Assembly: GCA_041694635.1 (NCBI GenBank)
Contig: JBDNHI010000121.1
Span: 1-38,564, forward strand
Source of the DNA: UBA969 sp041694635
GTDB taxonomy: Bacteria; Planctomycetota; Planctomycetia; Gemmatales; Gemmataceae
Direction of reading: 5' to 3'
Length of the DNA stretch: 38,564 nucleotides
The notes under the pieces are model-generated. The model worked only from the letters and a program-made list of their open reading frames with translations. It had not been told where the DNA came from and searched no databases. Positions 31,497-37,493 of this stretch are shown one piece after another. Position 1 is the stretch's first letter. The number at the start of each line of letters is the position of its first letter. Position numbers and translations under genes: made by a program.

Positions 31497-32311
31497 GAAA
31501 TTTTCGGATTTACGATATTGATAACATGAACGCCGAGGAACGACGCAAATATTATTCCGATATTTGCGAAAGCCTAGGGCTTAATCCGCTAACCAAGCCC
31601 TTTGATTTTATTCAGTTCCCGCAGGGTGGAACACAACTGTATGCGTTACGATCTTGCACCGATCAGCTTCGGGCGATCAATTGCGTGAGCGTAGTTTCGC
31701 TTACAACCAAAATTGAAAGCGGAATCCAGACCGTTACCTGCGTGGTGCGTGATAAAACTGGCCGAGAAGATCAGGACATTGGAGCCGTGGTTATTGCTGG
31801 CTTGTCGGGTGATCGTTTGGCGAATGCAATAATGAAGGGCGTGACAAAGGCTAAGAGAAGAGCCACTTTATCTTTGTGTGGCCTTGGCTGGCTGGACGAA
31901 AGCGAACTGGACACCGTGCCAGCAGCAAGCAAAGTTATTCACTTAGATGAGCCGAAGGCAAAACCAGAAGTACCAGCAGCAACAATACCAGTAGTGTTAG
32001 AAAAAAATGCCCCTGCGCCTACGCCCGCCCCTGCTGCGTCTACGCCGGTTATCCTAAACGAAAACGATCCAGCACATATCGCCGGGGAGATTTTTGAAAC
32101 CGAGGGCAGCGACAAAATAACCAAGGTACAAATCTTGGCATTAAATAAAGCCCTAAAAAAGCTTGCCCTTACCCCCAGCGAAATGACTTCGTGGAAATTC
32201 AATTTGCAAAATGAATATGGCTGCGTCTCGATGAAGGATCTTTCGGTCAAGGACGCAGACGAAGTAATTGATTCACTTGATCTGGCAATTCTCAACAACA
32301 GGAGTCTTTAA
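31481..32311 (+). CDS. putative ssDNA-annealing recombinase (RecT-like)
   Basis: This 276-residue protein overlaps the CsrA gene. Its N-terminal domain holds YYSDICESLGLNPLTKPFDFI, GGTQLYALRSCTDQLRAI and AIMKGVTKAKRRATLSLCGLGWLDE. The order LNPLTxPF, TDQLR, KAKRRxTLSxCGLG is a recurrent phage pattern that I relate to single-strand annealing proteins. A Pro/Ala linker (about residues 165-195) leads to a small C-terminal helical domain, perhaps for SSB or partner binding. It lies before Gp157 and the replication genes, the usual place for a recombination gene. Confidence 0.55.
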   Translation: MQTDLRNFRIYDIDNMNAEERRKYYSDICESLGLNPLTKPFDFIQFPQGGTQLYALRSCTDQLRAINCVSVVSLTTKIESGIQTVTCVVRDKTGREDQDIGAVVIAGLSGDRLANAIMKGVTKAKRRATLSLCGLGWLDESELDTVPAASKVIHLDEPKAKPEVPAATIPVVLEKNAPAPTPAPAASTPVILNENDPAHIAGEIFETEGSDKITKVQILALNKALKKLALTPSEMTSWKFNLQNEYGCVSMKDLSVKDADEVIDSLDLAILNNRSL

Positions 32312-32312
32312 T

Positions 32313-32822
32313 ATGTCGATTTTAGATTTAGCGATTGGTAGTAAGATTTTAGAGTTCTGGGCCAACATTGACGATGCGGCGGGGTCGGGGGAAATTGACC
32401 CTGCGCTCGATGCTCTTTTGGTGGAACTAGAAGGAAAGATCGAGGATAAAGTAGAAGTATACTGCCGAATAATCCGCGAGTTTGAACTTCTTTCAAACGC
32501 CCGAAAAGAGGAATCGGACCGGATAAGGAAATTATCCGACCAAGATTCTAATGCAGTTAAATCAATGAAGTCACGCTTGCTATACTTTTTTGGATTGCAG
32601 GGCATGGCTAAATTGAAAACCGCAAATTTTAACCTATCGGTATGCGCCAATGGCGGGGTGCAGCCCTTGGAAATCACCATACCAGCGGAAGCCCTGCCAA
32701 TCGAGTTCCAAAAGACAACGATCTCGCCGAACCTTGATTTAATTCGTGAGCGAGTCAAGGCGGGCGAGGTTATCAATGGCGTTACAGTTCTGCCACGGGG
32801 CCAACATTTACGGATTAAATAA
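32313..32822 (+). CDS. Gp157 family protein
   Basis: This 169-residue protein matches siphovirus Gp157: an N-terminal helix pair with ALLVELEGKIEDKVEVYCRII, then RKEESDRIRKLSDQDSNAVKSMKSRLLYFF, then LKTANFNLSVCANGGVQPLEI and a final VLPRGQHLRIK. Gp157 proteins are linked to replication/recombination modules and to phage resistance in Streptococcus phages. AGGAG lies eight bases before ATG 32313, so the longer upstream extension is not used. It is followed by a truncated ORF and iterons. Confidence 0.85.
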   Translation: MSILDLAIGSKILEFWANIDDAAGSGEIDPALDALLVELEGKIEDKVEVYCRIIREFELLSNARKEESDRIRKLSDQDSNAVKSMKSRLLYFFGLQGMAKLKTANFNLSVCANGGVQPLEITIPAEALPIEFQKTTISPNLDLIRERVKAGEVINGVTVLPRGQHLRIK

Positions 32823-32833
32823 TAGGAGTGCAG

Positions 32834-32941
32834 TTGCCTGAGAAGTTGACTATAGTTGATTTAGATGGGTTCGCTACTGCACTCATTGGTGTAGGCTGGT
32901 TACACGAAATAGATGATGGTGAAACCGTAACAGAACCGTAA
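32834..32941 (+). CDS. short ORF, possible truncated replication-module gene
   Basis: This 35-codon ORF starts at TTG 32834 (GTG 32828 is an alternative) after AATAGGAG and reads KLTIVDLDGFATALIGVGWL. This resembles the N-terminal phrase of proteins beside replication initiators in related phages. Its frame closes at TAA 32939-32941 inside the first copies of the 11-bp repeat, so it looks truncated by the repeat array. Alternatively it is a leader peptide for the initiator gene. Confidence 0.4.
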   Translation: MPEKLTIVDLDGFATALIGVGWLHEIDDGETVTEP

Positions 32942-32972
32942 CAGAACCGTAACAGAACCGTAACAGAACCGT
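32924..32972 (+). repeat. iteron cluster 1: 11-bp direct repeats ACCGTAACAGA
   Basis: Four exact copies in tandem with a further partial copy (32968-32972) precede the replication initiator gene by 26 bases. The 11-bp period is about one helical turn, as in plasmid and lambda-type iterons. A second related cluster lies inside the initiator gene. Confidence 0.8.
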
Positions 32973-32998
32973 TTAACTTTTGTGGAGGGCTGGAAATT

Positions 32999-33808
32999 AT
33001 GCAAATAAAGAATTGGGAAAAATACCAATCTTACAAAGATCGTAAGCCACCTTGGATTAGATTTCATCGTAGCCTTTTAGACGATTACCAATACCAATCC
33101 ATGGGCGCAGATGCAAGGGCGTTGTTGCCGATGCTATGGCTACTTGCCTGTGAGGACATTGACCCAACTTCAGGCAAAATTAAGGCTTCCGTTGAAGAAA
33201 TTGCGTTTCGTCTGAGGCAAGATAAAACCAAAATTGATACGACTTTAAAAGAAATTGAAAGGGCAGGTTTTATCGTTCGTAACGAAACCGTAACGAAACC
33301 GTTACGAAAGCGTAACCAATCCGTAACACCAGAGACAGAGACAGAGACAGAGACAGAGACAGAGACAGAGACAGAATCTTGTGCTGAGCCAGAGGCTGGC
33401 ACACCACCGGCACCCCCGCCAGATTCGCAAAAGGAATTAGCCTTATTGCTTTTGCACCCGGCAGGCATTGAAATTAAAACCACGGGCAGAATCAAAAGCT
33501 GGAATCTTACCCAAGCATATTTTGACACGGCTCAGGAAGCTTACCCAAACCTGGACTTGCTGGCCGAAATCCGAAGGGCAAACCTTTGGATTGAATCGAA
33601 TCCAACCAAAAGGAAAACAGCAACCGGCATGAACGCTTTCCTAAGCCGCTGGTTTGCCCGAGCAACCGACAGCCCAGCGCAGGGTAACATAAACGGAAAG
33701 TCCAGCTGGAAACCTGCTGGCAGGAAAAACATGGAACAGATTTTTACAGAAATGTTATCCGATCCGATTGACTCACAAATTTTAGGAGTATCATTCAATG
33801 GAAAATAA
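32999..33808 (+). CDS. replication initiator protein with winged-helix domain (lambda O-like)
   Basis: This 269-residue protein begins MQIKNWEKYQSYKDRKPPWI and has a winged-helix-like N-terminal domain up to about residue 93 (ASVEEIAFRLRQDKTKIDTTLKEIERAGF). A low-complexity linker of iteron-coded residues and a Thr-Glu repeat (residues about 95-125) follows, then a helical C-terminal domain. The pattern matches phage replication initiators that bind iterons and recruit helicase through the C-terminus. GGAGG (32983-32987) precedes ATG 32999. Iterons before and within the gene support origin function here. Confidence 0.75.
   Translation: MQIKNWEKYQSYKDRKPPWIRFHRSLLDDYQYQSMGADARALLPMLWLLACEDIDPTSGKIKASVEEIAFRLRQDKTKIDTTLKEIERAGFIVRNETVTKPLRKRNQSVTPETETETETETETETESCAEPEAGTPPAPPPDSQKELALLLLHPAGIEIKTTGRIKSWNLTQAYFDTAQEAYPNLDLLAEIRRANLWIESNPTKRKTATGMNAFLSRWFARATDSPAQGNINGKSSWKPAGRKNMEQIFTEMLSDPIDSQILGVSFNGK
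33278..33332 (+). repeat. iteron cluster 2: five imperfect 11-bp repeats inside the initiator gene
   Basis: Five units at 33278, 33289, 33300, 33311 and 33322 share CGTAAC (one CGTTAC) and the same 11-bp phase as cluster 1. They code RNETVTKPLRKRNQSVT. A second array within the initiator gene resembles the lambda origin, which also lies in gene O. Confidence 0.75.
33331..33375 (+). repeat. 6-bp tandem repeat AGAGAC coding Thr-Glu linker
   Basis: About 7.5 copies follow iteron cluster 2 directly. They code an alternating Thr-Glu run that links the two domains of the initiator. Length changes stay in frame. Confidence 0.9.
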
Positions 33809-34451
33809 TTTAACTGTTAAAAATCCAGCGCAAGACGGCTGGTTGCAATGGGCTAATCATCACCGAGCTTTTTTTGGCTGGAAGGCAGACGAGGACGGCA
33901 AGATGTTGGCAACATGGGTTGGCTTTTTCAGGGGCGAAGGATACACGCCTGAAGAGATGCTTTCGGCAACTAAAAAAATAGCGGGCCTTTCAAAACCACC
34001 TTTCCAAAGGGAACACCATTTGAACCACCTTGTGGCGTTTCTGAAAGAGGCACGGGCAGAGAATTACAAAGTGACGGCTCGCCAAAACGATGAACTAATA
34101 AATCATCCTGCACCTTGCAAGGTTTGCAGGAACTTCGGGTTAATTACCGTGCCACATTTGAGCGGTGTTCGTGGCGGCGAATGGACGAACAACTATACCG
34201 CTGGCGTGTATTGCAGTTGTTACGCCGGCAACAAATTTAGCGGGGCAACAAACTCCAAAGGTGAGCAAAGGACTTCGCTGAACTCCTACGAGCGCATGAA
34301 TCCAGCTTGGCAGCGACAAATGAAAGATCGAGAAGAGCGGGAAAAGAAATTAAATTTTCTGCGTGAGGATATTCGCCCGCCAAATAATTTGGATAAAATT
34401 CTGAGCAAAATTCAAGCGAGGGTAAACAGGGGGCTTCAGGATGGAAAATAA
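33798..34451 (+). CDS. replication-module protein with zinc-binding Cys motifs, hypothetical
   Basis: This 217-residue protein follows the initiator by overlap (ATG 33798, TAGGAG site). The N-terminal ~95 residues form helices (GWLQWANHHRAFFGWKADEDG; FKRGEGYTPEEML-like segment; HLNHLVAFLKEARAE). CKVC near residues 107-110 and CSC near 138-140 may bind zinc. The C-terminus is helical and charged. In lambda-like order the gene after O is the helicase loader P, so a loader or accessory role is possible. No family is recognised with confidence. Confidence 0.55.
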   Translation: MENNLTVKNPAQDGWLQWANHHRAFFGWKADEDGKMLATWVGFFRGEGYTPEEMLSATKKIAGLSKPPFQREHHLNHLVAFLKEARAENYKVTARQNDELINHPAPCKVCRNFGLITVPHLSGVRGGEWTNNYTAGVYCSCYAGNKFSGATNSKGEQRTSLNSYERMNPAWQRQMKDREEREKKLNFLREDIRPPNNLDKILSKIQARVNRGLQDGK

Positions 34452-34722
34452 AAACAAGGTTGAGGTCAAGACACACGAACAAAAAGCATTAGAAATTCTG
34501 CGGGCCTTGGCTCGATTGGCCGCTGACGGCAAAAGCCTAACGATTGCCGAAGATTGGGGTTTTGGTTCTGCAACGGTTACAGATCAAGACGGGGCGCACA
34601 CGCACATAGGTTGCCCCAGTTACGATAACGAAATAGCAGCATTAGAAATGTTTGTAGACGGCTTTCACAATCTGCTTGTGCTTGGTCGAGGGCTGTCGTG
34701 GTGTCAGGAAAAGGTAGAATGA
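34441..34722 (+). CDS. small hypothetical early protein
   Basis: This 93-residue protein is helical at the N-terminus (HEQKALEILRALARLAADGK), with a Gly/Thr/His-rich middle (GFGSATVTDQDGAHTHIGC) and a second helical part. It overlaps both neighbours and is followed by a DUF1064 nuclease. No domain is recognised. Confidence 0.5.
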   Translation: MENKNKVEVKTHEQKALEILRALARLAADGKSLTIAEDWGFGSATVTDQDGAHTHIGCPSYDNEIAALEMFVDGFHNLLVLGRGLSWCQEKVE

Positions 34723-35039
34723 ATTTTAAAAAATCAAAATATGGTAACAAGCGCACCGTCATTGACGGCAAAACCTTTGCGTCCAAAAAGGAGGCGCATC
34801 ATTATCTGATTTTGAAATCTCTTTCTGAAGCTGGGGCAATTACTCGGTTGCAGATGCAGACTGTTTTCAGTTTTGAGTTGAACGGCAAGACGCTGTTTAA
34901 ATACTTAGCCGATTTCACTTATCACGACAGCGAGGGCAAGTACCATGTGGTTGATGTCAAGGGATTCAGAACGCCGACATATCGGCTGAAAAAAAAATTA
35001 GTCGAGGCATTTCATGGCGTGATAATTGAAGAAGTGTAA
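34719..35039 (+). CDS. DUF1064-family putative nuclease
   Basis: This 106-residue protein starts at ATG 34719 overlapping the prior stop (ATGA). It has the DUF1064 order: SKYGNKRTVIDGKTFASKKEAHHYLIL, LSEAGAITRLQMQTVFSFEL, FKYLADFTYHDSEGKYHVVDVKG. The Glu in SKKEA, the Asp in LADF and the DVKG are those of a PD-(D/E)XK-like fold, and the family occurs among phage recombination genes as candidate junction-processing nucleases. Length is normal. The C5 methyltransferase cassette starts six bases downstream of its stop. Confidence 0.75.
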   Translation: MNFKKSKYGNKRTVIDGKTFASKKEAHHYLILKSLSEAGAITRLQMQTVFSFELNGKTLFKYLADFTYHDSEGKYHVVDVKGFRTPTYRLKKKLVEAFHGVIIEEV

Positions 35040-35044
35040 TCGTT

Positions 35045-35093
35045 GAAATTTTACCCAAGGAGATATTAATTAAGACTTATTTGATGACGGTGT
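35045..35093 (+). repeat. 49-bp direct repeat, copy 1 (upstream of methyltransferase)
   Basis: Identical to 36478-36526 over all 49 bases, 1433 bp away. It holds AAGGAG and ATGACGGTGT, i.e. the ribosome site and first codons of the small gene that is intact after copy 2. It lies between the DUF1064 stop and the methyltransferase. Confidence 0.95.
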
Positions 35094-35146
35094 CAACTAT
35101 AGAAGAAGTAGGTCGTCAGTTACTAAAACATATAAGAAATAAATGA
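35084..35146 (+). CDS. 20-residue leader/chimeric ORF before the methyltransferase
   Basis: This ORF begins with MTV supplied by direct repeat copy 1, then STIEEVGRQLLKHIRNK, and ends at TGA overlapping the ATG of the methyltransferase (ATGA). It may couple translation to the methyltransferase, whose start has no good ribosome site. It may also be a remnant of the recombination that placed the cassette. AAGGAG is 21 bases from the ATG, so initiation strength is doubtful. Confidence 0.4.
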   Translation: MTVSTIEEVGRQLLKHIRNK

Positions 35147-36414
35147 TGAAGCAAAAAGATTTGTTTGATAAAAAAAATTCATTTGAATTAACTGAAGCTA
35201 TTACGGAGACGAATGATGAAAGAACAATCACAGTCCTTGATACCTTTTCTGGAATTGGGGGATTCACCCTTGCGGGAGAATTGGCCGACTCCGAATGCTT
35301 CCGATGCCCACAATCCAAACATGAAGAACGACCACGATGTAAAAAAGAGCTATCTCAGAGGAGTAGTTTTAGAACAATTGCCTTTGCCGAAATCGACCCC
35401 TATGCAAGCGCAGTGCTTGCCCACAGATTCCCAGAAATCCCAAACCTCGGCTCAGTTTGCGACATTACCTGCGATACACTTTTTAGCCGAACAGGTTACC
35501 GCACAGTTGACCTTATTACTGGAGGTTTCCCGTGTCAACCGCACTCCGCCGCCGGACTTAGAAAAGCCAACGAAGATGACAGAGATTTATGGGGGGAATG
35601 TGTTAGAATGCTTCGCACATTACGACCCAAATTTGGATTGTTTGAAAATGTCAGGGGCTTACTTAGCAGTGCAAAAGGAGATTTTCTCAACCGAGTTATG
35701 TCGGACTTGGCCCAAATTGGGTATGGGGTACTCTGGAATGTTATACCGGCTAGTTCCGTTGGCGCACCCCACAAACGAGAACGGGTATGGCTTACCGTCT
35801 TCGATGAATTGGCCGTCTCCACGGGAATCAGTTACAATAAATCAACAGGTGGAAAGGAATTGGCTAACCCCCAGTGTAGTACAGATACAACGCAAGGACT
35901 TTGCAAAGAGAATTGCGTATCGGGCGAGTATAGGGAGGAAGTATGTGGAAGGGAGTCTAAAGGAGCAGATGCAAAATTGGCCGACCCCCACGGCAGCGGA
36001 AGGCAGCAGGATCGCAAACCAAGCGAATTACGGGCAAATGGGACTCAGCAATCATCCGGCGATTGTGGGAGATCCGACACGCCCCAAAGGAACGAAGGAC
36101 GGGAAACACTCTGGCCTTCCCGTCCAAGACAACCACAATTCGACTGGGAACCACCGAGAACAGTCGTGGCCCACACCCAGAGCGGAGAGTGGTGTAAGTC
36201 GCAAACCCGGGACAGGGGGAAAACTAAATCCGACATGGGTGGAGTGTCTAATGGGGTATCCACAGGGTTGGACACAGTTTCCGTACAAGTGGAAAGCAGA
36301 ACGGAAGATCAAGACCCAACCGAAAACCGTGCCAACCGATTAAAGACATTGGGTAATTCAATAGTGCCACAAGTGGCGGTTATAATGTTATTAGCTATTA
36401 AAAAGGTAATGTAA
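35143..36414 (+). CDS. DNA cytosine C5-methyltransferase
   Basis: This 423-residue enzyme methylates cytosine C5 from AdoMet. Motif I is DTFSGIGGF at 33-41, motif IV GGFPCQP has nucleophile Cys131, motif VI is FENV with Glu168, motif VIII is ASSVGAPHKRERVW ending at Trp216, and motif IX/X is RLKTLGNSIVPQ with Asn405. The region of about 225-395, the target-recognition domain, contains ELANPQCS, LADPHGSGR and VAHTQSGEW. No stop interrupts it. ATG 35143 lacks a clear ribosome site and overlaps a 20-codon leader. A second ORF is nested in the +1 frame. It lies between 49-bp direct repeats, so it looks like a mobile cargo gene. Confidence 0.9.
   Translation: MMKQKDLFDKKNSFELTEAITETNDERTITVLDTFSGIGGFTLAGELADSECFRCPQSKHEERPRCKKELSQRSSFRTIAFAEIDPYASAVLAHRFPEIPNLGSVCDITCDTLFSRTGYRTVDLITGGFPCQPHSAAGLRKANEDDRDLWGECVRMLRTLRPKFGLFENVRGLLSSAKGDFLNRVMSDLAQIGYGVLWNVIPASSVGAPHKRERVWLTVFDELAVSTGISYNKSTGGKELANPQCSTDTTQGLCKENCVSGEYREEVCGRESKGADAKLADPHGSGRQQDRKPSELRANGTQQSSGDCGRSDTPQRNEGRETLWPSRPRQPQFDWEPPRTVVAHTQSGEWCKSQTRDRGKTKSDMGGVSNGVSTGLDTVSVQVESRTEDQDPTENRANRLKTLGNSIVPQVAVIMLLAIKKVM
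35213..36343 (+). CDS. nested +1-frame ORF, WPTP/LMGYPxGWT-type protein inside the methyltransferase
   Basis: This 376-codon ORF lies wholly inside the C5-methyltransferase. GGAG at 35205-35208 is well spaced for ATG 35216 (seven bases) or 35213. It carries WPTP at 24-27, WPSP at 200-203, WLTP at 217-220, WPTP at 256-259 and 319-322, and NPTWVECLMGYPQGWT at 339-354. It also has TWPKLGMGYSGMLYRLVPLAHPT before residue 200. I remember a phage protein family with these motifs, often annotated as methyltransferase-associated. Function is unknown. The ORF ends in KTVPTD at TAA 36341-36343, inside the motif IX/X codons of the main frame. Its conserved blocks coincide with motif VIII and the pre-motif-IX region of the enzyme in the other frame. 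Confidence 0.6.
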   Translation: MMKEQSQSLIPFLELGDSPLRENWPTPNASDAHNPNMKNDHDVKKSYLRGVVLEQLPLPKSTPMQAQCLPTDSQKSQTSAQFATLPAIHFLAEQVTAQLTLLLEVSRVNRTPPPDLEKPTKMTEIYGGNVLECFAHYDPNLDCLKMSGAYLAVQKEIFSTELCRTWPKLGMGYSGMLYRLVPLAHPTNENGYGLPSSMNWPSPRESVTINQQVERNWLTPSVVQIQRKDFAKRIAYRASIGRKYVEGSLKEQMQNWPTPTAAEGSRIANQANYGQMGLSNHPAIVGDPTRPKGTKDGKHSGLPVQDNHNSTGNHREQSWPTPRAESGVSRKPGTGGKLNPTWVECLMGYPQGWTQFPYKWKAERKIKTQPKTVPTD

Positions 36415-36445
36415 CTAGGAGGCACAACTACGGAATGATATTAAA

Positions 36446-36502
36446 ATGATGAAAAATTTTTGTAGGGTTTGTGCGAAGAAATTTTACCCAAGGAGATATT
36501 AA
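36446..36502 (+). CDS. 18-residue CxxC micro-ORF
   Basis: MMKNFCRVCAKKFYPRRY runs from ATG 36446 to TAA 36500-36502, ending inside repeat copy 2. It has one CxxC pair and a basic tail, and overlaps a five-codon ORF that begins at ATG 36435 twelve bases after AGGAGG (36417-36422). It may be a real leader peptide or a relic; support is weak. Confidence 0.25.
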   Translation: MMKNFCRVCAKKFYPRRY

Positions 36503-36526
36503 TTAAGACTTATTTGATGACGGTGT
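36478..36526 (+). repeat. 49-bp direct repeat, copy 2 (downstream of methyltransferase)
   Basis: Identical to 35045-35093. Here it continues into the intact small gene at 36517. Recombination between the copies would remove the whole methyltransferase locus and leave one copy. Confidence 0.95.
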
Positions 36527-36759
36527 TCCTTACCGAGCAAAAGCGGACGCTAACATTCCTAACAGAGACCGAGGACGATATCCACGCCGTTTCAACCGGC
36601 AGAATTTACGCAAGGCAATCCACGAAAGAGAAAGTTATCGTTCGTGCGAAATTAGCCACGCCGGAAAATTGCCACGGGGAAATACCGAAATTCAATGCGC
36701 CAAAACCGATAAAGAAGGCAAAAGGCAGCCGCAAGTATATCAAAATAAAAGATAGGTAG
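36517..36759 (+). CDS. small basic protein, hypothetical
   Basis: This 80-residue protein begins MTVFLTEQKRTLTFLTE and has a strand-rich middle (TGRIYARQSTKEKVIVRAKL) and a Lys-rich tail (KPIKKAKGSRKYIKIKDR). Its first codons lie within direct repeat copy 2. AAGGAG at 36490-36495 is 21 bases from ATG 36517 but only six from an ATT at 36502 in the same frame. TTG 36514 or TTG 36469 are other starts, so the start is uncertain. No domain is recognised. Confidence 0.5.
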   Translation: MTVFLTEQKRTLTFLTETEDDIHAVSTGRIYARQSTKEKVIVRAKLATPENCHGEIPKFNAPKPIKKAKGSRKYIKIKDR

Positions 36760-36845
36760 GAAGTATTTTTAATTTATTTTTCGCTCAAATAACCTACGAA
36801 TATAGGGCTTTTAGAATATTCCGTATTAATTATCATTATCTTATG

Positions 36846-36873
36846 TTGACAGGATAAACACAGGGTGTATAAT
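36846..36873 (+). promoter_or_regulatory. consensus sigma70 promoter
   Basis: TTGACA (36846-36851) and TATAAT (36868-36873) are both perfect, spaced by 16 bases, and read into the genes at 36935 onward. It is the strongest promoter match in the window. Confidence 0.75.
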
Positions 36874-36883
36874 GATGTTGTAA

Positions 36884-36904
36884 GGTTAATCACATCGATT
36901 AACC
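36884..36904. promoter_or_regulatory. operator-like inverted repeat
   Basis: GGTTAATC (36884-36891) and GATTAACC (36897-36904) form a perfect 8-bp dyad with five bases between, starting about 11 bases after the -10. This covers the transcription start region, a usual repressor site. The RHH-like regulators of this phage are candidate ligands. Confidence 0.55.
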
Positions 36905-36934
36905 AGGACGGAAAGAAAATAGGGAGTTATGAAA

Positions 36935-37210
36935 ATGGAAAAGAACGCAAAATATACCTTCGAGGTAAAACAAAATTGGGCCGTCGGGCAGGTGATCAGT
37001 TGCTTCGGCCGGCCGATGGTCATCGCTTCCATCGGTAAAAAGGAGTTTTTCCGCGAGGGGCTATCGAAGGGTAAGCGGATAGATACGGGCTGGACGGAGT
37101 CCTACACTTGCCGACCCATGACAGAGCCCGAACAGTCCGAGTGGACCGCGATTCAGGAAAAAGAAGCTGAGCGGAAAAAAGAATCGTTGATTGCCGGTTT
37201 GGGCGCTTAA
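36935..37210 (+). CDS. small hypothetical early protein
   Basis: This 91-residue protein starts at ATG 36935 (MEKNAKYTFEV); AGGGAG (36921-36926) is eight bases upstream, whereas ATG 36929 would be only two bases away. It has a strand-rich first half (VGQVISCFGRPMVIASIGKKEFF) and a charged helical end (QEKEAERKKESLIAGLGA). It is the first gene behind the consensus promoter and dyad. Function is unknown. Confidence 0.6.
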   Translation: MEKNAKYTFEVKQNWAVGQVISCFGRPMVIASIGKKEFFREGLSKGKRIDTGWTESYTCRPMTEPEQSEWTAIQEKEAERKKESLIAGLGA

Positions 37211-37308
37211 TTTTACCCGCCCGCTGAACTTTTCAGCGGGCTAACACAAACAAGAAAGAGGAGTAAGGGAAATGACAAGAATTTATTCAGTTACCTTGGG
37301 TGGCGATG
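37205..37308 (+). repeat. 104-bp direct repeat, copy 1
   Basis: Repeats at 37488-37591 with one mismatch (283 bp apart). It contains the end of a stop codon, a perfect 10-bp hairpin, AGAGGAG and the first 12-13 codons of the 37272 gene. Confidence 0.95.
37219..37241 (+). terminator. 10-bp hairpin, leader stem-loop or weak terminator (copy 1)
   Basis: GCCCGCTGAA, loop CTT, TTCAGCGGGC, lying between the 36935 gene and the 37272 gene. No T-run follows, so it is more likely an RNA-stabilising or attenuating stem than a full intrinsic terminator. Confidence 0.5.
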
Positions 37309-37493
37309 TGCTAAAAATTGTCTGGGATGGCAATATCTTTCTAACCAGCAATGGTGAATCTCATTCGACGCGGAGGCGGGCCCAACTTGAAGAGGTTAGG
37401 AACTATTATGGGAGCTTTCAAGAATTTTTCCCAGAGGAAGAGTTAGAACAAATGGTAGACTGCAACTTGGTTTTCGTGCTGGATGAGGCTTAA
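37272..37493 (+). CDS. small hypothetical protein MTRIYSVTLGGD type
   Basis: This 73-residue protein begins MTRIYSVTLGGDVLKIVWDG. It has TRRRAQLEEVRNYYGSFQEFF and an acidic helical end (PEEELEQMVDCNLVFVLDEA). GAGGAG lies nine bases before ATG 37272. The 5' end of this gene, with its leader hairpin, is duplicated 283 bases downstream. No family is recognised. Confidence 0.55.
   Translation: MTRIYSVTLGGDVLKIVWDGNIFLTSNGESHSTRRRAQLEEVRNYYGSFQEFFPEEELEQMVDCNLVFVLDEA

Noticed and set aside
35535..36312. Several minus-strand ORFs under the methyltransferase
   Set aside because: Short, with no ribosome sites or recognisable motifs, unlike the +1-frame ORF on the sense strand.
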